Below, one piece after another: positions 1 to 8,617 of a stretch of DNA of 13,045 nucleotides. The notes under the pieces are model-generated. The model made no database searches and was not told the origin of the DNA. It saw only the letters and a program-made list of their open reading frames with translations. Where the stretch lies: NCBI GenBank assembly GCA_015179025.1, contig WHUX01000711.1, forward strand, positions 1 to 13,045, written 5' to 3'. The translations under genes were made by a program, and so were the position numbers. Position 1 is the stretch's first letter, and each line of letters starts with the position of its first letter. The stretch comes from Terfezia claveryi (lineage: Eukaryota > Ascomycota > Pezizomycetes > Pezizales > Pezizaceae).

Positions 1-327
1 TGTACATGGCCTAATATTGCGTAACAATATGTTACACTTCGTAAGGCCGCTCACCGTACTACTCTAAGTTTATATCTTGAAGTATGTCTTCCACATTCTT
101 TATTAATTTTCCACCTAGACTTACATTTATTATAGAATTCCTGCAAGTGCAAGGGCAAATGCCAAACCTAACAATGCAGCTGTATTAAATCCGATTTGCA
201 TTGTAGCAGCCACTGCCACCCATCACATAGCTGCCTGAATGCTCCTATCATTCAAAAGGCATAGTCGCAATCTAACTCGGAAGTGGAAGCGGAAGTGGAG
301 GATCATGGTGATATTTCATTACTAAGT
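1..327. other. AT-rich spacer, nothing recognised
   Basis: No open frame of convincing composition and no RNA gene, element terminus or repeat was found here by eye. It lies beyond the 3' end of the nuclease-kinase gene. Confidence 0.5.
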
Positions 328-458
328 ACAATTCATGTTCATAAGCATTAATGTATTTTATTTACTGTTGAGGACGATTCATGTTTCACAAGCATTGATG
401 TATTTTATTTTACTATTGCAGACAATTCATGTTCGTCAGCGCTGATGTATTTTCATCT
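328..458. repeat. 46-48 bp tandem repeat, about 2.8 copies
   Basis: Three units begin at about 328, 374 and 422. Each opens with a variant of ACAATTCATGTTC and runs through AAGCATTGATGTATTTTATT before a short TTACTGTTG-like stretch. The copies differ by scattered substitutions and 1-2 base indels, so the array is old. No coding potential is seen, and no function can be assigned. Confidence 0.7.
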
Positions 459-497
459 TGCATGTACTCTCACTAATTTACTAAATTTGGTAATTAC

Positions 498-678
498 ATT
501 CCCGGGGAGGCCAACCCATGATCTGGCCTCCGGAGGAATTTTAATTTTGCATTCCTGGGCAGGCCAATATTCGTGCGTAGGCCAGCCCTCCCAAGAATCG
601 TGTGGCTTCCCGGGCAGGCCAGCCCAGTCGCGACTGGGCTGGCCTATTCGCGAATTAGCAAAATTCCCGGGTAGACCA
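498..678. repeat. Cluster of three consecutive inverted repeats
   Basis: A motif close to ATTCCCGGGCAGGCCA recurs at about 498, 551, 605 and 663, a spacing of 53-58 bp. The first unit pairs 498-513 with 524-539 as a near-perfect stem. The second pairs 551-566 with about 579-598. The third contains a perfect 30-nt palindrome at 616-645 with arm AGGCCAGCCCAGTCG and centre TCGCGA. The block is much more GC-rich than its flanks. It could be a foldback-type element or a decayed group of terminal inverted repeats. It lies about 170 bp past the stop codon of the nuclease-kinase gene. Confidence 0.75.
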
Positions 679-849
679 GAACATATTCATTCCGTTCCTT
701 TACTAGACTCACATCCCCGCACGTCCTATTACAAGAACAACCGTAACAGCACACCATGTAATCATGGAGACAGTCGTTGAATCTAAGAAATATATTGCAG
801 ACCGATTATCCCTCAAATCAGTTGATACACATGCTACGCTTACGCTCTA

Positions 850-3166
850 TCAAAGCCATTGTAGCATCCCCAGCATTTCCCTCCAGATGATCATATCTGT
901 CTCGACCCGCTCAGCGGCAGCAATCATTTGCCTCCAGGGAGCATTTTCATCTAATGCAGCCCATAATCTCAATAGCCTTTTCTGCTCCATCGAATTTGGC
1001 GTTTCCACGCGGTTATAACTATATCCCTGAAGGGTAAATGGGAAAATGAGTGTATTGACGAGAAGTACAAAGCCCAGGTAATCATGCGATTCCTTTGGCA
1101 CATAAAATATTTGTGACAGTGGGGAGGTCTCCAGGTTACTGCCTTCGATGGAGCCATCTAAATCAGTATCGTTGTCTAGATCATGCCACACCATAGATTC
1201 ATCCCCATCAGAATCATCATTGGGGGCGGCTGTTGCTGAACGACCCTCAAGGTTACCACTGCTAGAGGAAGCCCGGAGAAGTTCGATGGGACAACAAATG
1301 TAGCCTCCTTCATAGTGGCACTCCTTGCCAAGCTCCACTGCACGGTCGAAATCAATTAAGACACCTCGCCAACACTGGTTGGTACGGCCTTGTACTTTCC
1401 CATCTGGTTCGACAGGGGGTGAAGCATAGTGATTGTGTACGAATACGATGAAGTTATCGCCTCGCACATCACGATGTACTATACCATTACTGTGAACCCA
1501 TTGTAGTGCCACAAGGAGATCCTCCAAACAGCGAAGGAAGGACTCTGAATCTTGGAACAGATCGAGGGAGATTGGCTGGCCGACCGGCTGGATACCAAAC
1601 TCAGCTGCTCTGGCTATGGTGGTATCAGGTGGCAGCGTGTCGTAGACAAGTGTTGGGATTGACAATGGTTTGTCTAGGCCCTGGAGGGAACGGAGGAGGT
1701 TGATTTCATTCACAATTCCAGGTATCCACAAGGGCATAGGCGCTGTTTTCACAACTACTCTAATTTCTTTACGGCAGAAAATAGCAACGACAGACCTTGA
1801 GCTTCGTTGGAGGACACGGACGAGGGTGCCTGCTTGATCCGAAAAGCTAGGTGCAGGGGGATTTGCTTCTGCCGATGTCAATTCCATATACAAGTGTTTG
1901 AGTCCAGCCTGGATTGGTACTTTGCGGTATTGCACAAGCTTGCTAGTGTGTGCCCCTCGTGCACTAGTTCGACGGCTTCGGCCTTTCAAGATACCAGTCG
2001 AGAGTTTGAGCAAATAGGCATCCTTGAGATTCGTCAGCAGGCCTAAGAAAACTTTACGGCCCTCCTGAGCATCAGCGAGAATAGTCAAGTAATCTAGAAT
2101 CTGACCAAAGTTGTCATAGGTCCCGAGTTTATTATTCGCATTATTACCGAAACCCTTGAGGTCAATGACCGCGGCAACGTTGAATTTGTCTGGGGAGCTA
2201 GTATAACGTTGGATAACAATATCGGGTGCACGATCATCGAGGAAGCGCTGACGATGTGTATCGATGATGTGAGTTGTCCCTAAGCCAAGTATGGACTGCT
2301 CATTAAAATAATCGGTCAATAGGCGCACAACATTAATATAATCGATGTGAATTTCTTCCTGGCGTGCCAGGCGCATTAGGTCCTCGCTCACTCGTGATTC
2401 CAACTGAGTTCGAGGGGAGCTAGGTGGAACCTCTCGAGCATGGGTGGGTCCGCGTCGACAGTTGAGTTTGGATCATCGATTGCCCTCGCCCATGCCTTTG
2501 CGCGGGTGACGGAGCCGACGTGGCGGGTGGTGCGATTGTAGGGAACCTGGAGGAAATGACCCGGCTGGAACTGATCATTAATTGCTTCTGCGATAGATTG
2601 TAAGGCCCTGAAATCATGATCATTCTTAGTATAGACAGCGAGTTTGGCGTTGAGTTCGATAATGCGACTTTGATGTTCGTTTAAGTCTGCGGCGTATCGA
2701 TTTTGCAGATCACGTTTGATACCATCTGCTCGCTTTTCGAATTGCCATTGAAGCTTCTGGTTCTCCGTTTCAAACTCCCGTTTCTCCGTTTCAAACTCCC
2801 GTTTCTCCGTTTCCAGCTTCTGGTTCTCCGATTGGAGCTTCTGGTTCTCCGCTTGGAGCTTCTGGTTCTCCGATTCAAGGTCTGTGCACCGCTTAATGTA
2901 TGGTTGGGTAACCTAAAACCTCGCCGAGGATACGCGTCAATACTAACAAACAAGAGCCGCCTACCGGGGTGGGGCGGAGGGGGTGAGGGCTAACCTTCGA
3001 AACAAGTCGTTCCAAAAGAATATCTTTGAATGCCTGCTCGGGTGCCCGTTCCAAAAGGGTACGGGTTTCTGGTGCGGAGTTAGCAGGGCAAGTTCGGCGA
3101 CATATGAGAGAAATGTTAGATTACCGACATACCGGCTATGAGGGCGGCAATAAACATTTCCGACAT
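850..3166 (-). CDS. Nuclease (PD-(D/E)XK)-kinase fusion protein, CR-effector-like
   Basis: My model has exons 3166-3133, 3068-2995 and 2912-850. Intron 1 (3132-3069) has a perfect GTATGT donor and a GCTAAC branch point before CAG. Intron 2 (2994-2913) runs from GTTAGC to TTTTAG with branch TTGAC. Both splices keep the frame, and the ATG at 3166 has a GCC before it. Order of parts: a short N-terminal helical segment; a coiled coil of 7-aa repeats (2870-2745); a PD-(D/E)XK nuclease-like fold with PD at 2226-2221, D-L-K at 2163-2155 and a Q-x3-Y pair at 2103-2089; then a kinase with Lys at 1749, a helix-C Glu at 1707, HRDVRGDN at 1476-1453 and DFD in place of DFG at 1353-1345. No glycine-rich loop is visible. 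The kinase core resembles fungal FunK1 and CR-type kinases. The coiled-coil frame gives way to the kinase frame near 2430, so the gene (about 720 aa) may be broken there. No secretion signal or Crinkler header is visible. Confidence 0.72.
2745..2870 (-). repeat. 21-bp coding tandem repeat (six heptads)
   Basis: Six in-register 21-nt units encode seven-residue blocks: ENQKLQA, ENQKLQS, ENQKLET, EKREFET, EKREFET and ENQKLQW. Leucine or phenylalanine recurs at a fixed heptad position among charged residues, which is the pattern of a coiled coil. Because the DNA unit is exactly seven codons, gain or loss of units changes coil length without breaking frame or heptad register. The segment links the N-terminal helix to the nuclease-kinase part. 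Confidence 0.85.
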
Positions 3167-3331
3167 GGCAGAGAGCCAACACGACCAAGAGTAGAGCAGA
3201 TTTTTAAGTGGGTATCTAGATGTGTGCAGAAGTATTGAAGTGGACGGTGTGGCGATGTACAATGTCCCGCACTTGAATATTCGAAAAGAAGTACAAGATG
3301 TACATACGATGTCAGGGAGGCGATGGTGGTT

Positions 3332-3354
3332 GCTTATGTAAAGGCTTATGTAAA
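3332..3354. repeat. Short direct repeat upstream of the nuclease-kinase gene
   Basis: GCTTATGTAAA occurs twice, at 3332-3342 and 3344-3354, about 170-190 bp upstream of the proposed start codon at 3166. It could be a paired transcription factor site or a chance duplication. Otherwise, 3167-3490 contains no gene or element that I can support. Confidence 0.35.
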
Positions 3355-3496
3355 CCCTTAGGTCATGATTCCAAGATCCGCACGACTCGCATATTCGTTT
3401 TTTTCTTTTGTTTTACCACTGGCCTTGTGTTTATTTACCGTTTGTTTACTTCCCGTGTCGGCTAGCCAAACTAGCTCTCAAGTTTATGCTGTGTTG

Positions 3497-3600
3497 CTTT
3501 TCGAATCCCCCCGGTAGCTCCTTATGTCCCACTGGGACCGAATACCAGACTAGAACCGAATAGGAGTAATGGATATATAAAATCAAAAAAAAAAAAAAAA
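3497..3600 (+). mobile_element. SINE-like dispersed repeat, copy 1 (3' fragment)
   Basis: It shares the GGTAGCTCCTTATG and ACTGGGACCGAATA blocks with the copies at 5021-5153 and 6282-6393, then ends in AATAGGAGTAATGG and an uninterrupted poly(A) run at about 3585-3600. The GGGACCGAATA block is duplicated in degenerate form just downstream. An A-tail at the same end in more than one copy suggests retroposition. TTCGAATCCC at 3500-3509 resembles a tRNA T-arm or Pol III B box, but this is weak. Confidence 0.5.
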
Positions 3601-4306
3601 GTAAAAATAATATTGGGTGAGCCACTCGACTTGTCCCATTTTAACTCAGTACTCATATTTGCAGCGATCCCAGTAAGATTATGTAAAACTCCATGACAAA
3701 AAGGCCACTCGGGTGCAAATGATAGAGCTCGACGAGTTCTCCCTTTGAACTCGTTGTATTTCGGTATCAGTCTAATTAGCAACCAGCTCTAGCAGGTGGC
3801 AGGCAAATATATATGTGTGGACTCGCATGAACTCTCGGAGCCATTGAAGGGATACAGAGACCCTCAGATTCCTCCACCACGAGCCCCACCACAGGCTTTA
3901 TTCAGGACACTGGTAGAGGGAAAACAAGGACGCAAACACGCAGACCACACCGTCATCACAGACCCCAACCACCGATACGAGCACGCAGACCACACCTCCG
4001 ACCACCAGAAAACAGCTGGGACACAGGCTGTAGGAATACTCTCACGTAAGCCAATGACACTGGAAACGTAGGAACCCCGAAATGGCAAATTGGGCGGACA
4101 TGGTCTCCGAGACCAGGAGATCCAAATTGGGCAAAACGGGCAAAACTGAGGAAGGATAAAAGACCAAGGAATTGTCGGCTGGAATAAGGGTTTTTCTTTC
4201 TTAAGAGTACTAGGACCATGGCATCAAGACTATAGCGATATCTAAATCACTCTGTTGTTACTCTGAATATACAAAATCTCTTCTCTCCACAATTCCTAGC
4301 TCATAG
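3601..4306. other. No intact gene; short direct repeats only
   Basis: A frame open from 3796 to 4071 has no recognisable motif, and its His/Asp-rich part comes from two copies of ACGCAGACCACACC (around 3938 and 3984), so I do not call it a gene. CAAATTGGGC also occurs twice (4086 and 4122), flanking a GGTCTCCGAGACC hairpin. The segment just before 4307 may be the 5' part of the decayed LINE-like element that follows. Confidence 0.4.
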
Positions 4307-4663
4307 AACCTCGTAGCAGCGAGCAGGACCACCAAGAAACAGTGGGGGAAGAAGGGTAAGGGTAAGGGGAAACAGCCGGCAGTGGTAGCACCACTTCCGA
4401 AGCCCCCCAACAATCGGACGTCAACACGAACACTGACGGTAGTTTTGCATTCTGCCCCAACTACATACGAGCCCGGTCCGATGCACCGCTGGATTGGGAA
4501 AGATAACAAACTTGCATAGATCCTTGGAATTCGCTGCCTGCTGCAAGAAATAAAGCGGCCTGGAAGGCTGGCATCTCCGCTGGTTATCTATATGCCGGAA
4601 GATATCAATTTTAATCAGGAGCTAGGCATGGGCAAGAGATTCTCCTGCACCACAGAATACTAA
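4307..4663 (+). pseudogene. Decayed LINE ORF1 (Gag-like) remnant
   Basis: One plus-strand frame stays open from 4307 to 4663 except for a TAG at 4517-4519. It starts with a very basic stretch (KKQWGKKGKGKGK). A Pro/Thr-rich part follows, then a block containing RRPGRLASPLVIYM-like residues (as read, RPGRLASPLVIYM) and KRFSCTTEY. This resembles the ORF1 region of fungal Tad-like non-LTR retrotransposons, where a basic leader precedes an RNA-binding fold. The match is from memory and moderate. No zinc knuckles or reverse transcriptase follow, so at best it is a truncated dead copy. Confidence 0.4.
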
Positions 4664-5020
4664 TAGGACAGATGACTATTTCTACCGGAACCCAAGATAT
4701 GACAGTTGAGGTGGGGCTCATAGGGCTCTTAGGGGTGTGTTTCCTGCTTGAGTTTGTTTGATTTTTCCTGCACTCTGCGAGGAGATGAGAGGATGAGCTT
4801 TTCCACCGGCGAGAATTTTGGGGCGAGGGTTTTGTTTATTTTCCTACAACTGCTTTGGGGAGTATTTCCACCTGCGAGATAAATTTCCCATTAGAGATAT
4901 TTTGGGCTCTCCTTTTCTTTTTGGATCGAGGCCTCTTTGTGGTCGCTTTCTTTGAGTTTTTTTTTTTTAAAAAAGGAAAAAATATCTTTGGGTCATTGGG
5001 CGCAAGACTGATAACAGCAT
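4664..5020. other. Non-coding AT/GT-rich stretch
   Basis: No gene recognised. A diverged direct repeat containing TTCCACC(G/T)GCGAGA occurs near 4801 and 4866, and a run of T followed by A lies near 4960-4975. Long frames here on both strands are low complexity (Phe- or Lys-rich) and come from these homopolymers. Confidence 0.4.
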
Positions 5021-5153
5021 GGGACCTCGATTTGTTTGCTCCGTTTCCTTTTGTGCGCCGGACCTGGCAGAATACCTTGCCTTGTCCTGAATCCACCCTC
5101 AGGTCCCCCGCTGGGACCGAATAGGAGTACTGGGTATTTTAAGGGAAAAAAAA
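5021..5153 (+). mobile_element. SINE-like dispersed repeat, copy 2
   Basis: It aligns with copy 4 from a GACCTC-like left part through CTTGTCCTGAATCCACCC and GCTGGGACCGAATAGGAGTA, then TGGGTATTTTAAGG and an A8 run. Compared with copies 3 and 4 it has lost most of the internal hairpin between CCACCC and GGGACC. It lies tail to tail with copy 3, the A-rich end of one facing the T-rich end of the other. Confidence 0.6.
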
Positions 5154-5165
5154 GATTGTTCCCAC

Positions 5166-5300
5166 TACTTTTTTCTCCTATTCGGTCCGAGCACGGGGGC
5201 CATGAGGAGCCACCTGGAAATCCAGGTGGATTCAGGACAAGACAAGTTAATCTGTATGATCAGGCCTGTGAAATAACTCAAGTACCAAAGTTGTCGAGGC
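5166..5300 (-). mobile_element. SINE-like dispersed repeat, copy 3 (inverted)
   Basis: On the minus strand this copy reads TTTGGTACTTGAG, then ACAGATTAACTTGTCTTGTC, a hairpin at 5229-5210 (arms CCACCTGGA and TCCAGGTGG), GGCTCCTCATG and CGGACCGAATAGGAG, and ends in an A6 tail. It matches copy 4 closely over about 110 nt. Its A-tail abuts that of copy 2, as expected if one copy inserted into the other's tail. Confidence 0.65.
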
Positions 5301-6281
5301 ATAGACATAGAAAGAGAGCCCGCAGACTAGTTGGAATCTCCCCTCAGGCTTCAGCCAACTGTCACAGCTAAGCATTAATAGCACACCAGGTTTTAAGTTA
5401 CAGACTTTAATTGCAAAATCGACCCACCGCCCTAAAAAGTTCGAATTGTCGACTTAGTTCAAACAAGCTGACACCCAATCTCTTTTTTTGATACCCCTTC
5501 ATGATACTATCTAACAATTCGCACATCATTGAAGACACTTATTTCCTCTCCTTTCCTACCTCTAGTACCACCTTCACTTGCACTTGCTGTCTCTTAGTTG
5601 AAGAAAAAACCCAGTTGAAACCTCACAATATCGAGCTCCTCACTGCCGGTCGTTGTCTTATCATTGGTGTATATCTCATACTCAGCCGCTGCATATAATC
5701 CAGGGGGTGGCAAATACTTTCCCCCACGTACTGTAAATATCATCGCTTATTTACATGCTCATATTGAGGATTATTTGTACTCAGATACCTTCAGTTTCAG
5801 TGTTATTTGTCAAACAATAATATAGTAATTCTAATATTAATTTGTATGCTACTAGCATACAGTAGAGGCCTTCTTCGGTTTTTTATACAGATGGCTCATC
5901 GGGGTTGAGGACAGGGCTTCGGAGCGTATCAGTCCATTCCACATCGGTTCTCGGCTTTTGTTCTGGTATACTTAATTATTGTTTTGGTTTTGCTAACTTT
6001 TGTTTTGTTCGTTAGGTGTGGGCTTCAGTTAGGCCTCTCGGGGTCATCTGGCACCAGCTGGTTAATGACAGCAAGGGGGCCCGTGTCACTCGATTTCAAT
6101 ATTCACCATTATGTGTTCATTCGGGCCACTTTCCCACCTTTTCAACTAGTTGAAAGTTTCCCCCCTTGAAAGTCACACAATGTGTGACTTTAAAGTTTTT
6201 ACTTTCCGCATTTACTTACATTGCTCCGCCTTATGGCTCTTGAGTCTACCTCGTTTGACCTCCATTTTTTGCTTTTGCCAT
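5301..6281. other. Intergenic region with small palindromes, no gene recognised
   Basis: No coding region is supported. Three perfect palindromes stand out: 5844-5860 (GTATGCTA around a central C), 6140-6155 (TTTCAACTAGTTGAAA) and 6169-6191 (arm AAAGTCACACA around a central A). The last two are only 13 bp apart. The rest is AT-rich and unremarkable by eye. Confidence 0.45.
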
Positions 6282-6393
6282 TTTGGTATTTGAGGTATTT
6301 CGCGTGCCGCACCAGACAGATTAACTTGTCTTGTCCTGAATCCACCCAGGTTTCTGGGTGGCTCCTTATGATCCCTTACTGGGACCGAATAGG
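6282..6393 (+). mobile_element. SINE-like dispersed repeat, copy 4
   Basis: It runs from TTTGGTATTTGAGG through ACAGATTAACTTGTCTTGTC, a hairpin at 6342-6361 (arms CCACCCAG and CTGGGTGG, loop GTTT) and GGCTCCTTATG to ACTGGGACCGAATAGG. It has no A-tail, so its 3' end is truncated at the boundary with the broken coding region that follows. Confidence 0.65.
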
Positions 6394-6716
6394 TGTCATG
6401 AGTGCTTCCAACTCTCTTAACTCAATTCTCGAATTCCTAAGCTTATCTCTCACCCTGATTATCTCTAATTCCAAATTCTTGTACGAGAACTCCTGTACTT
6501 CTTCGGCCTTTTACTTCTCCACTAAGTCCTTAACCCAAAGCAGATCCTGCTGTGGTTCATTTTCTCCGGCTTCTCACCATAAGGGTATCGACTGGTCTAT
6601 ATGTCATAAAATTTGATAAGAAGTCATCAAACTTCTTTATCTCTGCCTTAATTGTTGGTACCTCCCCCAAGCGTATCATCTTTCCTCACTGTCTCCTGCT
6701 ACAAGAACGCCTTCAC

Positions 6717-7155
6717 TATAGGAATAGGAGTAGCAACAGGCGAGCGGAGAGATCCAAGTGTCCACTGAAGGAAGGTACGAACAGAGCGAGTTGGTCACTG
6801 AAGAGAGGAAGATGTTCGTATACACAGTGAGTGCATGTATTGTATGAGTGAAGTGATGACTTGGTTATCCCGAACAAGTAGGAACATGAACGAGATATAT
6901 ATACATGTATGAGTGTACATCTAAAGCATGAAGAAGAAGGAGAAGCACATGTCCGTTGCAAGCCGTATAGCTAGGCATGAAGCAACGATATGAGCGCGAG
7001 CAAGGTGTGAGTACGCAATATGATGTGCAAGCTGCTGCGAGCCGTATAGCTATGCAGGAAGCACGCATATGATTTGCAAGCCGCTGACGGCTACATATGG
7101 TATAGGTAGCAAGGCATGGGCGGAATGAACGGAATGTACTACATTCATTCTAACA
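6717..7155 (-). mobile_element. Solo-LTR-like element, copy L1
   Basis: Read on the minus strand it starts TGTTAGAATGAATG and ends CTATTCCTATA, 439 bp. It is flanked by TTCAC (6712-6716) and TTTAC (7156-7160), a 5-bp target duplication with one C/T difference. It contains a TATATATATCTCG promoter-like stretch. An internal segment with AGCCGTATAGCTA is duplicated (around 6962 and 7040), making it longer than copy L2. The 5-bp duplication and TG start fit an LTR. The usual terminal CA is TA here. Confidence 0.75.
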
Positions 7156-7573
7156 TTTACCTTATCCTCCACGATAGCTAGCTGTTCTTGAATCAACTTC
7201 TCTCTCTCTTCCCACTCCTTAATCTGCTCGTTTAGCCTGTCTACCTCTTTTCAACTCTTCCCACTGCCTACTCGAAATCACTGACATTCCCAAATGCTCT
7301 TCACAGACATTCTCCCCCAAAAACCGCCTATGTCCTAGCCTCTAACAGGAATTCTCTGACTCTTCTCCACTCCTCTAAAAATATCTTGCCTTTCTTTTCC
7401 GCTTCTCTCTTCCAATCCGCTTACTCTTAGGTACATGCTTCATCATCAGTGTCTGCAGGTCCCCATTCGCAATCATGTGCCTTATTCCTAGCGCCCTCTT
7501 TTATTAGCCCCAATTTTTGCATCCCTAAGTTCCGGGAACTCATCTCCTCTACAAACATTGAAGCCCCTCCTTT

Positions 7574-8077
7574 TGTTAGTGATTGAATGCCGTACATTCA
7601 TTCATTCCGCCCATGCCTTGCTATTCCACACGCGGCGACCTTCGGCCTGCAGATCTTATGGCAAGCAACGGCCTTCACAGGCATTGCGTGCTTCGGCCTT
7701 CACAGGCATTGCGTGCTCTGGCCTGCAGATCATATGGCAAGCATCGGCCTTCACAGGCATTGCGTGCTTCGGCCTTCACAGGCATTGCGTGCTCTGGCCT
7801 GCAGATCATATGGCAAGCATCGGCCTTCACAGGCATTGCGTGCTTCGGCCTTCACAGGCATTGCGTGCTACTCATATGTCCTTCTTCTTCTTCACTTTCT
7901 TATGTACGTTCATTTATGTATATATATCTCGTTGATTCTCCTGCTTGAGAGAATAATTAAGTGTGATAACACAACAACACATCTCTTCACTTCTATATAC
8001 TCTTCTCTACGTGACAATCTCACTTCGCTCATTCGTATTATCCTTCAGTGGACTTTTGGATCACACTGCTGCCTATA
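7574..8077 (+). mobile_element. Solo-LTR-like element, copy R1
   Basis: It starts TGTTAGTGATTGAATG at 7574 and ends TGCTGCCTATA at 8077, 504 bp. The flanks CCTTT and CCTCC differ by two C/T changes. It shares CATTCCGCCCATGCCTTGCTA near its start, TATATATATCTCG in the middle and CCTTCAGTGGAC near its end with the other copies. It owes its larger size to the 76-bp tandem array at 7641-7869. Relative to L1 it is inverted, so together they look like a foldback element, but each has its own target duplication. Confidence 0.7.
7641..7869. repeat. 76-bp minisatellite, three copies, with nested 25-bp repeat
   Basis: Each unit consists of GGCCTGCAGATCATATGGCA plus AGCAT, followed by two copies of a 25-bp block beginning CGGCCTTCACAGGCATTGCG. 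The 25-bp blocks start at 7669, 7694, 7745, 7770, 7821 and 7846. The last two 76-bp units are nearly identical, so this is a recent expansion inside solo LTR R1. As 76 is not a multiple of three, the open frames read through it are artefacts. Confidence 0.9.
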
Positions 8078-8270
8078 CCTCCCTTCTTTATCTCTTAAAC
8101 CTTTGACACTGCCTGGGTGCTTGCTGATATCGGTAGTTTCAGCTAGCTCCGGTGTCCTGTATATCGGTATTGCATTCCATAGGCTCGGTACTTAGACCTA
8201 GCCTCCAGCGTTTCCTTTGCCTTTGCCTTTGCTCTTGCCTGACCATGGCAATGTAGTGGCCATTAGTAAT

Positions 8271-8575
8271 TATAGGAATAGGAATAGCAACACGCGAGCG
8301 GAGAGATCCAAGTGTCCAATGAAGGAATGTCCGAATAGAGCGAGTTGGTCACAGCAGAGAGATGGATAAGAAGATGTTCGAATGAGTAGTGAGTGCATGT
8401 ATGTATTATGTGAAGTGATGACTTGGTTGTCTCGAACAAGTAGGCTTGCGAGCCGCATAGCTAGGTAGGAAGCACGCATATGATGTGCAAGCCGAAGACG
8501 GCTGCATGAGGTATACCTAGGTAGCAAGGCATGGGCGGAATGAACGGAATGTACAGTACTGCATTCATTCTAACA
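8271..8575 (-). mobile_element. Solo-LTR-like element, copy L2 (perfect TSD)
   Basis: On the minus strand it starts TGTTAGAATGAATGCAG and ends CTATTCCTATTCCTATA, 305 bp. It is flanked on both sides by GTAAT (8266-8270 and 8576-8580), a perfect 5-bp target-site duplication that fixes the element's ends. It shows about the simplest form of the family, without the internal duplications of L1 and R1. Confidence 0.85.
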
Positions 8576-8617
8576 GTAATACCCGTTGAAAAGACTCCGA
8601 AAAGAGCCAATGGCTTT

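Noticed and set aside
2681..2993. Arg/Ser-rich and Leu-rich open frames over the 21-bp repeat
   Set aside because: These are shadow frames of the coiled-coil exon, which is placed by two in-frame splice junctions and an upstream ATG.
3796..4071. Small plus-strand gene
   Set aside because: The frame starts with GTG, has no recognised motif and its distinctive part comes from a short duplicated DNA segment.
6717..8077. A single foldback transposon with 440-500 bp inverted arms and a cargo gene fragment
   Set aside because: Each arm has its own target-site duplication, a similar pair exists at 8271-8912, and the coding remnant continues across and beyond the arms.
7558..8195. Three overlapping plus-strand open frames with repeated His-Arg-His-Cys blocks
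   Set aside because: They arise from the 76-bp minisatellite inside a solo LTR, read in all three frames in turn.
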